Part shown: in pieces, positions 38,339 through 47,860 of the stretch
How positions within the stretch are numbered: the first letter of the stretch is position 1
Layout of the letters: each line of letters begins with the position of its first letter
Source: CBDBJK01 sp965206395
GTDB lineage: Bacteria; Chloroflexota; Dehalococcoidia; Lucifugimonadales; CATOSD01
Assembly: GCA_965206395.1 (NCBI GenBank)
Contig: CBDBJK010000038.1
Span: 372,001-436,000, forward strand
Direction of reading: 5' to 3'
DNA: 64,000 nt
Program-made: the position numbers and the translations under genes
Notes under the pieces: model-generated
What the model was told of the DNA's origin: nothing
Database searches by the model: none
The model's input: the letters and a program-made list of their open reading frames with translations, nothing else

Positions 38339-38553
38339 GCTAATCTCAACTTCCGATAGGGGTTATCTCGTGTGCTGACTCGGTAGGCCATTGCATAAAT
38401 CAGGGCTTCCGACGCGTCTGAGGAGGATCAGCACGCGGTTACGCCTGTCTTTTACTCCGCTGGCAATCAAGTCGGTCATGCTAATCTCAACTTCCGATAG
38501 GGGTTATCTCGTGTGCTGACTCGGTAGGCCATTGCATAAATCAGGGCTTCCGA
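38272..38553. repeat. 141-bp direct tandem duplication covering the dppC start
   Basis: Units 38272-38412 and 38413-38553 appear identical. Each contains the dppC leader, ribosome binding region, start codon and first 22 codons (minus strand). The upstream unit therefore starts a short decoy reading frame between dppB and dppC. Confidence 0.93.
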
Positions 38554-38572
38554 GGCAGCAACATACGGGACA

Positions 38573-39520
38573 CTAGTATCTTATCCGTGGATCGAGGTAT
38601 GCATAGATGAGATCGGCGGCGAGACTGGCGATCACGAAGATTGCGCACGCTGCCAGTATTGTACCTTGAACTACGGGGAAATCCCGAGAGCCTAAGCCTC
38701 GCAGGACGTAACGCCCCATTCCAGGCAACGAGTACAGCACCTCTACGATGATGGTCCCACCCATTAGGTATCCCACGTTTATGCCGATAACCGTTACCGT
38801 TGGAATCAGCGCGTTGCGGAGCACATGCCTCACCATCACAATCCTGGCTTGTAAGCCCTTGCTGTGCGCCGTCCTCACGTAATCTTGGGACAGCACATCC
38901 AAGACGCTGGATCTCGTAAAGCGGGCAATTACCGCCATAGTGATGGCGCCGAGTGTCACGGAGGGGAGAAGCATAGAGCCAAAGTGACCGAACAGATCAT
39001 CAGTGATGGGAACATAGCCCGACACAGGAAGCCCGAGGCTCCAATTAGACACCATGAAAATCAGAAAGGTGCCCAGTACAAAGCTCGGGATGGACAGCCC
39101 CAGAATGGCTAATGCCTGCATAACAACGCCGGTGAATCGATGTCTCCAGACCGCTGCCGCAAGGCCGATGGGTATACCTAAAATCACCGAGAACAGCGTC
39201 GCAAGGAGGGCCAATTCCATGCTTACGCGACCTCTGTTTATCAATTCACGTGCCACGGATTCGCGGCTCTGTAGTGAGATCCCAAGGTCACCTTGCAAGG
39301 CATTGCCAAGCCAGGCCGCGTATTGGACAATCATGGGGCGATCCAGTCCGTATTTCTTTCTTACCGCCTCGAGCAACTCCGGGTCGCTAGAGGCTTGGTA
39401 CCCAAGATAGCTTTGTGCAAAGTCACCTGGTGCCAACTGAACTGCCATGAACACAAGGAATGACGCACCCCAGATTGTGATCAGCGCTGTGACTGCCCGT
39501 GTGTACAGGAATCTTAACAT
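38573..39520 (-). CDS. dppB: Peptide/nickel ABC transporter permease, DppB type
   Basis: This 315-residue protein starts MLRFLYTRAVTALITIWGAS, the usual DppB first helix. It shows VQLAPGDFAQSYLG, the long periplasmic loop with KKYGLDRPMIVQY, and the EAA loop DYVRTAHSKGLQARIVMVRH, and ends in a typical helix and YLDPRIRY. It pairs with DppC in one minus-strand operon that also encodes the binding protein, a peptidase and an amidase. Confidence 0.93.
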   Translation of the reverse strand: MLRFLYTRAVTALITIWGASFLVFMAVQLAPGDFAQSYLGYQASSDPELLEAVRKKYGLDRPMIVQYAAWLGNALQGDLGISLQSRESVARELINRGRVSMELALLATLFSVILGIPIGLAAAVWRHRFTGVVMQALAILGLSIPSFVLGTFLIFMVSNWSLGLPVSGYVPITDDLFGHFGSMLLPSVTLGAITMAVIARFTRSSVLDVLSQDYVRTAHSKGLQARIVMVRHVLRNALIPTVTVIGINVGYLMGGTIIVEVLYSLPGMGRYVLRGLGSRDFPVVQGTILAACAIFVIASLAADLIYAYLDPRIRY

Positions 39521-39538
39521 GGCTGCGCAGATCGATCG

Positions 39539-39727
39539 CTAGGTTGTTGGATCAGCTCGAAAAACATGAGAAATCCTTGTTTCCACTAGATTAACCTCTG
39601 AAAGCTCGCTCATCGCATCCACCATGGCCTGCACCTCGGGCAGGGTCTGGTCCAATTCTTCGTCGGACAAGGGGATAAGATTCATCTCCTCGACCATTCT
39701 CCTGAGAGTTTCCTTAGAGACTGCCAT
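39539..39727 (-). CDS. GatC/AtzG-like small amidase partner (62 aa)
   Basis: I start at MAVSKETLRRMVEEMNLIPL, behind GGAGGG. The helical sequence with LSDEELDQTLPEVQAMVDAM resembles GatC and AtzG, small proteins that wrap around amidase-signature enzymes. It lies directly downstream of the amidase gene, which supports such a pairing. The resemblance is by length, helix pattern and context only. Confidence 0.65.
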   Translation of the reverse strand: MAVSKETLRRMVEEMNLIPLSDEELDQTLPEVQAMVDAMSELSEVNLVETRISHVFRADPTT

Positions 39728-39784
39728 GTTACCCTCCACAGAGTCCATCAAAGCCTGTCAAGATCAGGAAATCGCCTCGATCCA

Positions 39785-41239
39785 TCATGAAGACGACATC
39801 GGCTCGGTCACCACTGCGGGTACCTTGCCCGAGTAATCAGTGGCCTGTTCGTATTGATGAGCTACCCGGAGCACCAAGCTGTCCTCCCACGGCCTGCCCA
39901 GAATCTGGAGGCCAATTGGCAAGCCTTCTTCGGAGAACCCGCAGGGAACCGTAATAGCGGGCACTCCAATGATGTTCGCTGGGCTGGTATTCCGGCCCAT
40001 TATCCAGCCCGAAATCCCTGTGGGCGTGGTGGACACGTCCTCCTCCGTATCGCCCACCATAACTTTATCGGTGCCGAATCTCCAGGGTAGCAAGGGCGTC
40101 GTAGGAGTGACCAGGAAGTCGACTTCCTGCATCACTCTGAGCCATTCCTGCTGGAATAACCTCCTCATCTGGTGGGCCTTGATGAAGTCACTTGCCAACA
40201 CAAATTGTCGGCTGAGATAAGATGTGCGGATCTCTGGACTAAATTGTTCGCGATCGCGCCTGAGATCGGATTCGTACTGCACGACGCTCGACGCTGAGGC
40301 GAGTCTTATTGCGGGCAGAAACTCTGTGTGTTTGATCTCCACCTTCTTGGTTTTTACTCCGAACTCCTCAAGTACCGAGATAGCCCTGGACATTGCGTCT
40401 GCTACCTGAGGGTCTAGAGGCTCGAAGAAGTGGTTGGACGGTATGCCCATGACCAGGCCTTTAATGCTACGGTCGAGGGCGGCCTCATAATCCTCCACCG
40501 GCATTGGGATGGTGGACGGATCGAGAGCATCATGGCCCGCGATAACTCGAAGCACGATGGCGGAGTCGCGTACGGAGCGAGTATGAGGGCCTATGTGGAA
40601 GTTGGCTGGATCCATACCCTCAAGCGCTCCCCGGTTGGGGACTCTGCCGTAGGTCGGCTTCAGGCCCACTATTCCACAGACGGCGGATGGCTGCCGCACC
40701 GAGCCTCCCCCGTCCGTGCCCAGTGAGGCGAAAGTGACAAATGCAGCTACATTAGCCGCCGAGCCTCCACTGGAACCACCGGCAAAGCGATCGAGGTCCC
40801 ATGGATTGCGCACGTGCCCGTACCAGGCATTGGCGCTGGTGAATCCGGCGCCCATCTCGTGCATGTTTTCCTTGCCCAGGAGAATCGCTCCTGCCGCCTT
40901 GCACCTCTCTACTACTGGGGCGTCCCACTCCGGCACGTAGTTCTCCCGCGGTTTGCCGCCGTCGGTGGTGCGCACTCCCTGGGTGAGAATCATGTCCTTG
41001 AGGCCTATGGGAATCCCGTGAAGAGGCCCCAGGTATTCGCCTCGCATCAGCAGGGTCTCCATTTCCTGGGCCTGCCGAAGGGCCAATTCCGGGGTAAGAG
41101 TTATGAAAGAGCTCAATACATGCTGCATACGTTCGGCGTGGGCAATTGCCGCCCGAGTCAACTCTACCGGGGAAATCTTGCGCTCCCGGATCTGCGGCGC
41201 GATGTCACCGATGCCACTGGACAACAGGTCTAGTTCTCC
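39785..41239 (-). CDS. Amidase-signature family amidase
   Basis: I start at MGELDLLSSGIGDIAPQIRE, after GGAGG (484 aa). The Ser-cisSer-Lys triad is complete: Lys in GIPIGLKDMILTQG, cis-Ser in GTDGGGSVRQPS and nucleophile Ser in FAGGSSGGSAANVA. Such enzymes hydrolyse amides, aryl amides or carbamates to acid and ammonia. Encoded between an M28 peptidase and a GatC-like protein in a peptide-transport operon, so it probably acts on imported amides. Confidence 0.93.
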   Translation of the reverse strand, partial: GELDLLSSGIGDIAPQIRERKISPVELTRAAIAHAERMQHVLSSFITLTPELALRQAQEMETLLMRGEYLGPLHGIPIGLKDMILTQGVRTTDGGKPRENYVPEWDAPVVERCKAAGAILLGKENMHEMGAGFTSANAWYGHVRNPWDLDRFAGGSSGGSAANVAAFVTFASLGTDGGGSVRQPSAVCGIVGLKPTYGRVPNRGALEGMDPANFHIGPHTRSVRDSAIVLRVIAGHDALDPSTIPMPVEDYEAALDRSIKGLVMGIPSNHFFEPLDPQVADAMSRAISVLEEFGVKTKKVEIKHTEFLPAIRLASASSVVQYESDLRRDREQFSPEIRTSYLSRQFVLASDFIKAHQMRRLFQQEWLRVMQEVDFLVTPTTPLLPWRFGTDKVMVGDTEEDVSTTPTGISGWIMGRNTSPANIIGVPAITVPCGFSEEGLPIGLQILGRPWEDSLVLRVAHQYEQATDYSGKVPAVVTEPMSSS

Positions 41240-41341
41240 CATTGTAACCTCCTGGTCTGGCGTAGTCCCTCGATGCTTCAAGTCAGATTCATCCTCGCGC
41301 ACCCGCTGACCCTCAGAAATTGCGAGTACGCTTCCTACTAG

Positions 41342-43186
41342 CTAGCGGAATGCGTGCAGGTCCGCCTCCAGGCCTCTCGCCCACGAACGGGCCTGCTCGC
41401 TGATGGCCTGGGCTTTGTCATCCAGAAGAGACAGCGCTTCGGCCTCGGAAACACCATCCTCGCCTTCCAGCGCCTGCCAAACCTGAGAGAGGTCGAGCCA
41501 GAAGGGGGGGAAGCGTGAGACCACGGCACCGCGCTCCTGGATTTGACGCAGCCTCTCCAGGGCACTGCCGCTCAACTCGCGGTAGACTTCGGCAGTGAGG
41601 ATCGAAGAAAGAGCCTCTACAGCGCTTGATCGGTCCTGGGGGAGGAGACGACGCGCTTCTTCCAGTTTGGCCACGGCCTCCTCTGCGGCCGGAGCGCGGA
41701 GCACCGTTCGGGCGCCGTGGAAGGCGTACAGGTTGCGGTGGAGCAATCGGCTCAAGGAAAGGGACTGACGCAATGTCTTTCTGGCGTCAGAGTCGCTGCA
41801 GCGACCGATGGCCTCTTGAAGCGCCTGGCGTAGCCTTTGGCCCTCAGGAAGAGCGCCCAACCCACGCCCAGCCACCTCGGCCAGGGCATTCAGGTCTACC
41901 GGCACGCCCTCATGATTGGCCAGGCGAATGCTCACCAGGGCCCAGGCCCGGATGTTGGCCTCCAGAGCCTGTTGGTCCACGCGCTCCAGGTTCTCGGCTG
42001 CGGTATGGTAGAGGCTCCAGTAAGAGGGCAGGTCCGGCCCACCATGCCCTTGCAGGGGGAACATCACCACTGAAGGAACGCCAAGAGTGTGGAAGCACAG
42101 ATGGTCGCTACCACTCCAGGCTGACTGAGAATCCTGGACAGGTTCCTTGGCAACGGCTCGGCCGTCCAGGTCCCCCACAGCAGCCCGTACCAGTGGAAGC
42201 AACTCCTGCGTGGTCAGGAATTCGGTCTGGTCGGTGTAGGCTATTATTTCCGCGTTGACAATCGCGACAGGGACCTCCTCGCCCTCGCCGGATAGGGTGG
42301 CCTGGTGTCTCACGCTGTAGGCCTTGGAGCCTTTGTCCCAGTACTGGGCATCAGTGTCGAACGGTGTGCCCGACTCCTCTCCGCCGAAGCTGATCAGGCG
42401 TACCGTGCGCGCTGGTCGGAAACGATGGAACAGGCGGGCCAACTCCACCAGGCCGGCCACACCGGACAGGTTGTCGTTTGCACCCTGGAACCATGTGTCG
42501 TGGTGAGCGGTGACATATACCACCTCGTCGGGGAAGCGCGTGCCCTGGATCACCCCCACGACGTTATCCGAGGTGCTTTGTGTGGCCTCCTGGGGTGCCT
42601 CGAATCGGACGCGCACCTCCCGGTTCTGTGACAAGACTTCCCGGATACGGGCCGCGTCCTGGTTAGAGACACTGAGCGCGGGTATGCCTACATTGACACC
42701 GTGTACCGAGATCAAGTCATCCCGGACTTCAGAGATGTTATACACCAGGGCCGTGACACCATGAACGTAGGCCTCCCTGAAGGCATTTGCCAGTCCACCA
42801 ATGTCGCCGACGGTGACCAGAGCCACCCTGCCCTCAACGTTACCCAGTGCGCGGTATTCTGGCCACCCACCATTGCCGGCGTCGACCAGAATACCCTCGC
42901 CAGAACGGCTGGGCGCCACAGGGTTGACCTCGCAACGCACCTCCAGAGGGTCGGGGCCGAGCACCTCAAGGCGTCCCTGACCACGCATGTAGGTCGTGGC
43001 AGGGTAATGCTCCAGCTCACAGGAGTCCACGAAGGGCTGAAGTAGGTCTCGCACCCGGCGTGCTTCTTCCAGTTCGGCCGAACTGCCTACCACCCTCTCT
43101 GCGCCCGGAACAAGCTCAGACAGAGTCTGCCGGGCACGCGGCCCGGAGATTAGGGCTAACTGCTCCCTTTCCTCAGATGTCAGCAT
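41342..43186 (-). CDS. M28-family zinc aminopeptidase with PA domain
   Basis: This 614-residue protein has a PA-like insert (GILVDAGNGGWPEYRALGNV) and then the M28 core. The di-zinc ligands are visible: VTAHHDTW, GANDNLSGVAG (Asp), SFGGEESG (Glu pair), IVNAEI and YHTAAEN (His). No signal peptide is seen at MLTSEEREQLALI, so it is probably cytoplasmic. A C-terminal helical region of about 190 residues is unusual for M28 and may cap the active site. It would trim peptides brought in by the neighbouring transporter. Confidence 0.92.
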   Translation of the reverse strand: MLTSEEREQLALISGPRARQTLSELVPGAERVVGSSAELEEARRVRDLLQPFVDSCELEHYPATTYMRGQGRLEVLGPDPLEVRCEVNPVAPSRSGEGILVDAGNGGWPEYRALGNVEGRVALVTVGDIGGLANAFREAYVHGVTALVYNISEVRDDLISVHGVNVGIPALSVSNQDAARIREVLSQNREVRVRFEAPQEATQSTSDNVVGVIQGTRFPDEVVYVTAHHDTWFQGANDNLSGVAGLVELARLFHRFRPARTVRLISFGGEESGTPFDTDAQYWDKGSKAYSVRHQATLSGEGEEVPVAIVNAEIIAYTDQTEFLTTQELLPLVRAAVGDLDGRAVAKEPVQDSQSAWSGSDHLCFHTLGVPSVVMFPLQGHGGPDLPSYWSLYHTAAENLERVDQQALEANIRAWALVSIRLANHEGVPVDLNALAEVAGRGLGALPEGQRLRQALQEAIGRCSDSDARKTLRQSLSLSRLLHRNLYAFHGARTVLRAPAAEEAVAKLEEARRLLPQDRSSAVEALSSILTAEVYRELSGSALERLRQIQERGAVVSRFPPFWLDLSQVWQALEGEDGVSEAEALSLLDDKAQAISEQARSWARGLEADLHAFR

Positions 43187-43555
43187 CTCAGCATCTCCTA
43201 ATTGAGAAAAAGAGTCAATTAAAAGCGGCCTTCTACAGGCTCTCCGAAGAATCGGTCTGTAGAGACGTCCAGTTGCGGGATCCCGATGCGTCGGGACGAA
43301 GATATTTCATTTTTCCATTTAAGGGGGTCGGACAGGCGAGCGGGCGATGAGTGCTTCCCGTTCATGGTGAGCTTGTTGAACCACAACTCGTGGATTCCAC
43401 CAGGCTCACCCGAATTTAGTGAGCTAACTTGCAAAGCAGTCCCCAGGCTCGACCCGCGGTGCAAAACATGTTCGACCCTGGGGACGTTGCTCGCTCCTTA
43501 GCTTAGTAGCCTAGCTGGCACACAGTGGCCCACCACTTGGAGCCAGGCGCGACTA
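43187..43555. other. Intergenic stretch between binding-protein and peptidase genes
   Basis: About 370 bases with no recognisable gene. The gap may carry an internal promoter or attenuation signal, as binding-protein genes are often expressed above the rest of the operon, but no specific element stands out. Confidence 0.4.
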
Positions 43556-45235
43556 CTATCGTATCAGTTCAACCACCTTCATGCCTTGCCAGAGAGGAAC
43601 CCCATAACCTTCCCCGAACGGCTGTAAATTGACGTTCGTGATCAGGTCGTTCCTGTAAGCGATGAAGTTGTTGCGTGAGATCAGCATAGACGTGAACGCC
43701 TCTTCGGCCCACCGCTTCTCTACCTCGCGGTAGAGCTCCATCCGTTTCTGGGGGTCCGGCTCCATTATGAGTTGGTCCCCTTTCATCGCCAATTCCTCAG
43801 CCGCCTCCTCCCCGAGTCCATATCTATCCACTAACTCTTCCTTGGTCCGCACAAAGTTGAACGCAGGGTCCGTATATCCGACCCACCAGGAGATCGATGT
43901 GTCGGATTTGCCATTGAGAAGATAGTCAAGCCAAGTCTGTTGCTCCCGCACCATAACATTCGCGGTGATGCCCGCCTTCTTCCACTGTTCCTTCACTACC
44001 TGGGCAAGATTTATCGTCATGGGAATGTAGGGTGTGACGTTTATCTCGATTTCAAGGTCCTCTACACCAGCCTCCTTGAGGAGCCGCTTGGCCTCCTCTG
44101 GATTGTACTCATAGCCCTCTAGATCGGAGAAGGGAGTGGCCAGCGTCTTGAACCCTGCCGATATCGGCCCCGTAGGCACTGCGTAGCCGAAAGCGGCTAC
44201 TTGTGCCAGGGCCTCGCGGTCGGTGGCCAGCTGTATGGCTCTTCTGACCCTAACGTCGCCCAGTTTGGGTCTCGCGGCAATAATCGGCATGTGGTAGTAG
44301 TTCGTGGTTAACTGCTGTACCCCAGTGATATTCTCATCTTTGCCAACCGTGTCCAGCATTTTGGGGTCTTCCGGGAAGATAATCTGCACCTCACCTGTAC
44401 GCAGGGCGGCGACCCGCGTCGCGTTGTCAGGGATGATCCGCCACTCCAGGTTCTTTACCCGTGGCGAGTTCTTCCCCAGAAGCTCTCGCTCCCAGTACTC
44501 TTCGTGGGCCTCAAGCTTCCACACGGACTCTTCGATGTGCTCGGTAACTTTGAACGGACCAACCGAGAAAAACTCTTTTTCTAGATCTATCTCGCCGCTA
44601 GCCGACTCGATGCTCGGAACGATGGATGACATCATGTGCCCTAATAACGTCATCATGGCACCGTAGGGCTGCGGAGTAGTGAGCTTGACCTGATACTGGC
44701 CAAGTGCTTCAACCGTCGTGCCCGCCGCCTTCACCTTTCTCCCCCAATAAGACGTGCCGTCAGGATCCATCAGCCGGTTTAGGCTGAAGACCACGTCGTC
44801 CGCGACCATCTCACGGCCATTATGGAACTTTACCCCCTCGCGGAGGTTGAAAACCCAGGTCGTGTCATCGGGCGTTTTCCAGCTTTCGGCCACGATGGGT
44901 TGTGTTACCAGGTTCTCGTCCACGAAGACCAAACCGTCCCCCACATTGGTACTAACCATCCATGTGGCCTGACATCCACTCCATTGGATGTCGGTTCCGC
45001 ACACGTCCGATTGCTTACCCAACACGAGCGTACCTGTAGGAGCAGAAAGCGGCGGCGGCACCGCAGGGGCAACAGTTGGGACCACCGCCGGTACGGTTGT
45101 GGCAACAATCGCCGCCGCTGCGGCAGTTGCAGGTACACTGGTTTGCTCCCCCGCTCCCTCCTCGGAGGAAGCGCATGCCGCAACGAGCAGACTTGCGATG
45201 GCGATCAAACTAATTAAGCTAACAACCTTCTTCAT
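43556..45235 (-). CDS. Peptide ABC transporter solute-binding lipoprotein (family 5)
   Basis: I start at MKKVVSLISLIAIASLLVAA, after AGGAGG, with lipobox VAAC (559 aa). After an Ala/Pro/Val-rich tether the SBP_bac_5 fold appears: WKTPDDTTWVFNLREGVKFH, GREMVADDVVFSLNRLMD and VRRAIQLATDREALAQVAAF. It binds peptides or similar solutes outside the membrane and hands them to DppBC. First gene of the operon. Confidence 0.93.
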   Translation of the reverse strand: MKKVVSLISLIAIASLLVAACASSEEGAGEQTSVPATAAAAAIVATTVPAVVPTVAPAVPPPLSAPTGTLVLGKQSDVCGTDIQWSGCQATWMVSTNVGDGLVFVDENLVTQPIVAESWKTPDDTTWVFNLREGVKFHNGREMVADDVVFSLNRLMDPDGTSYWGRKVKAAGTTVEALGQYQVKLTTPQPYGAMMTLLGHMMSSIVPSIESASGEIDLEKEFFSVGPFKVTEHIEESVWKLEAHEEYWERELLGKNSPRVKNLEWRIIPDNATRVAALRTGEVQIIFPEDPKMLDTVGKDENITGVQQLTTNYYHMPIIAARPKLGDVRVRRAIQLATDREALAQVAAFGYAVPTGPISAGFKTLATPFSDLEGYEYNPEEAKRLLKEAGVEDLEIEINVTPYIPMTINLAQVVKEQWKKAGITANVMVREQQTWLDYLLNGKSDTSISWWVGYTDPAFNFVRTKEELVDRYGLGEEAAEELAMKGDQLIMEPDPQKRMELYREVEKRWAEEAFTSMLISRNNFIAYRNDLITNVNLQPFGEGYGVPLWQGMKVVELIR

Positions 45236-45802
45236 ATTGGATCTGCCTCCTGATGGCACACTCAAAGTCATCCTCTCGCGATAACCCTCTGGGATGGACC
45301 GTATATGACGCACTCTTTCGTAGAATTACCGAACCCGATATCCGAAATAACCTCTACGGTGTGCAAACTCTCCCAAGCTTCCAGATGAACTATACATTCT
45401 TTACGGTCTGGCATGGTATATAGCACAGTTTTTTAGATTAGTCAACTGGTAGTGTTTGTCGGTGGTGGCTCAAAAGGGGGAAGGAAGAGCGAACTGAAGA
45501 CAGCTTATGAACTGATCCAGACGGTGGAGCTAGAGGAGAAGGTCACCACAGGGGATGCTCTATATTGCCAGCGGGAGTTCTGCTAGGAGACCGTCAACGT
45601 TGGATGGGACTAACTGGTGATAGTCAAGGCCAACCAGCCAACTTTGTATGAGGACATAGAAACGGCCTTTGTCTATCCAGTGGCAGGAGAGCAATACTGC
45701 TATGTTGAATCTGAAGATCGCCACGGAGACCGACAGGGGCTGAGGCGGCTATGGTCTACCGATGCATTGAGAACTTACCTGGATTGGTCTGTGACAAATC
45801 TA

Positions 45803-47052
45803 GTGGTCCAACATCATTGAAATGAATACCATGATAGTCATTGTTCCTCTTGGGGGTTCAATCGTAACGTTGAACCGAGGAGGAACCATGATGTCTACCA
45901 AGAAGTACCGTATCAGACTGACTACCGACGAACAACAGGAACTCAACGCCTTGGTCTCACGCGGTCGGGCTGCGGCGTACAAACAGACCCATGCGCGCAT
46001 TCTGCTGATGAGCGATGAGTCACGCTCGGACGGGGGAATGAAGGACGCGGACATCACCAGCGCGCTCGGTGTGGGACAGTCAACGGTCGAGCGAATACGC
46101 AAGCGCTGTGTGGAGGAGGGGGTCGAGTCTGCGCTGAATCGCAAAAAGCAACTGCGTCGGCGTCAAAAGAGACTGGACGGCGAAGGTGAAGCACGGTTGA
46201 TAGCGATGGCCTGCGGGGAACCGCCGGAGGGGCGTGCCAGTTGGACCCTGAAGCTGTTGGCTGACCAGTTGGTCGAGTGTGAGATAGTCGGGACCATTAG
46301 CACCGAGACGGTTCGCCAGGCGCTTAAAAAAAAAACGAACTGAAGCCGTGGCTGAAGCAGAGTTGGTGCATCCCGCCCGGTCAGAGCGCGGAGTTTGTGT
46401 GCGCGATGGAAGACGTGATGGAAGACGTACTGGAGGTCTACCAACGGCCGTACGATGGGAATGAGGTTCTGGTGTGCATGGATGAGACGAGCAAACAGCA
46501 AGTCAAGGAGACGCGAGTGCCGCGTCCCGCAGCGCCCGGCTTATCGGCGGCATACGACTACGAATACGAGCGCAATGGAGTGAGCAGCCTGTTCATGCTG
46601 TTTGCACCGTTGGACGGATGGCGCCGAGTCGAGGTCAGAGAGCGTCGCACGAAGGTGGACTGGGCGCATGTGATAAAGAAACTGGTCGACGAGGACTACC
46701 CTGACAGAGACCGGATCGTGCTGGTAATGGACAATCTCAACACTCACAAGCTGTCCTCGCTATACGAGGCATTCGAGCCTGCTGAGGCGAGGCGTATAGC
46801 TGAGCGACTGGAGATACACTACACTCCCAAACACGGGAGTTGGTTGAATATGGCGGAGATAGAGATCGGTGTGCTGGCTCGACAGTGCCTGGACCGACGG
46901 ATTGCCAATCAAGACATCCTGCGCGGCGAGGTCAATGCTTGGCAGAATCAACGCAACCGGGATGTGATACGAGTGGATTGGCGCTTCACTACCGAGGATG
47001 CGCGCATCAAGCTAAAGTCACTCTACCCATCAATACAAAAACGTTGAACCAC
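45803..47052 (+). mobile_element. IS630-family element, copy 3 (1250 bp)
   Basis: Same ends as the other copies, TA at 45801-45802 and 47053-47054. It is one base longer than the others because its A run has ten rather than nine residues. It is inserted in an ISAs1 remnant. Confidence 0.95.
45888..47047 (+). CDS. IS630 transposase, copy 3, with A10 instead of A9
   Basis: The first frame ends early as ALKKKTN-stop because of ten A residues at 46326-46335. To reach the catalytic frame (NELKPWLKQSW) a gain of one A or loss of two is needed, opposite in sign to the A9 copies. Only a mechanism such as polymerase slippage on the A run could serve both alleles. The DDE residues are intact. Confidence 0.8.
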
Positions 47053-47309
47053 TAGTGTGTAAGGTCGAACGAGAAGTGGAAAGAAAAGGCAAGCTCACAT
47101 CCGACGTCAGATACGCCATAACAAGCTTGGAGGCGGAAGCAGTAAGGTTGTTGGGCTACATGAGGGGCATTGGAAGATAGAGAACAGACTTCACTATGTC
47201 AGGGACATGACTCTGGGAGAGGATATAGTCTCTTTCCCCTGTGCTTCCACGGAAAGAGCGAAGGTTCGGATGGGGGTATTTCGATACATCAAATTCACAG
47301 GACGGACTA

Positions 47310-47723
47310 CTATGTCCCCACTGGCCTGACCGTCGTATTCAGAGTCCCTTTCTCAGCATCAAGGCCCAGGTTGAGCGTGAACTCGTAATACTGGATGGCC
47401 TCGCTAAAACCCAAGTATTGCCGGTCGAAGATGATTTCAGGTTTCTTTCCCTCAATCAAGTGGAGCTTAGCCGCCAGTCGAGGCCACATGAGAGGGGCGA
47501 AGCGCAGGCTACCGACTTCCATTTCTTTCTTGACGGTTTCCACCGCCAGAACTTTCTCCAGCGCCGCCAGCACCTCCGGATGTTTCTCCAAAAGCTTGAG
47601 GTAGGCATCCGCGCAGACCTCAACGCACTCCAGATTTTCCCCCGCGTTCAGATGCTGATTGGCCTGCTCCATCAGCAGTCTTAGCTCATCATCCTGAATC
47701 TGCTCTATCTGCGCGCTCGACAT
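47310..47723 (-). CDS. Conserved-looking hypothetical protein (137 aa)
   Basis: The protein starts MSSAQIEQIQDDELRLLMEQ and is helical up to about residue 55, then has VGSLRFAPLMWPRLAAKLHL and a C-terminal beta-rich part with IQYYEFTLNLGLDAEKGTL. The family is not recognised. It lies upstream-to-tail of nothing obvious; the LLM gene ends 138 bases away on the same strand, so co-transcription is possible. Confidence 0.6.
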   Translation of the reverse strand: MSSAQIEQIQDDELRLLMEQANQHLNAGENLECVEVCADAYLKLLEKHPEVLAALEKVLAVETVKKEMEVGSLRFAPLMWPRLAAKLHLIEGKKPEIIFDRQYLGFSEAIQYYEFTLNLGLDAEKGTLNTTVRPVGT

Positions 47724-47860
47724 GTCAACCTCCTTGGAGAACCCTTCCCTAGGCCACCTACCACAGCCTCAGAAGAGTAAAGCCTATCCTCTCACTGGCC
47801 TCGGCTCACTGGCCTCGGCCTGTTCTGTCTTGATAGCTCGCGCCTATAAGCGCTCTTTGA

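Larger units (their letters stand above)
45460..47231 (+). pseudogene. ISAs1-family transposase remnant with nested IS630
   Basis: Before the IS630 copy the frame reads ELKTAYELIQTVELEEKVTT-GDALYCQREF, then two stops, then VKANQPTLYEDIETAF. After it, VCKVEREVERKGKLTSDVRY, GYMRGHWKIENRLHYVRDM and TLGED follow. These are ordered pieces of an ISAs1 (H-repeat-like) DDE transposase, including the GDAL Asp block and the HWxIENxLHYVRD Glu block. Removing IS630 and one TA joins the frame (VTNLVCKVER). The N-terminal half is absent. Confidence 0.82.

Noticed and set aside
41626..42258. 210-codon plus-strand frame opposite the M28 peptidase gene
   Set aside because: Its Arg/Pro/Gly-rich sequence is typical of the antisense of a GC-rich gene, and the minus strand encodes a complete metallopeptidase.
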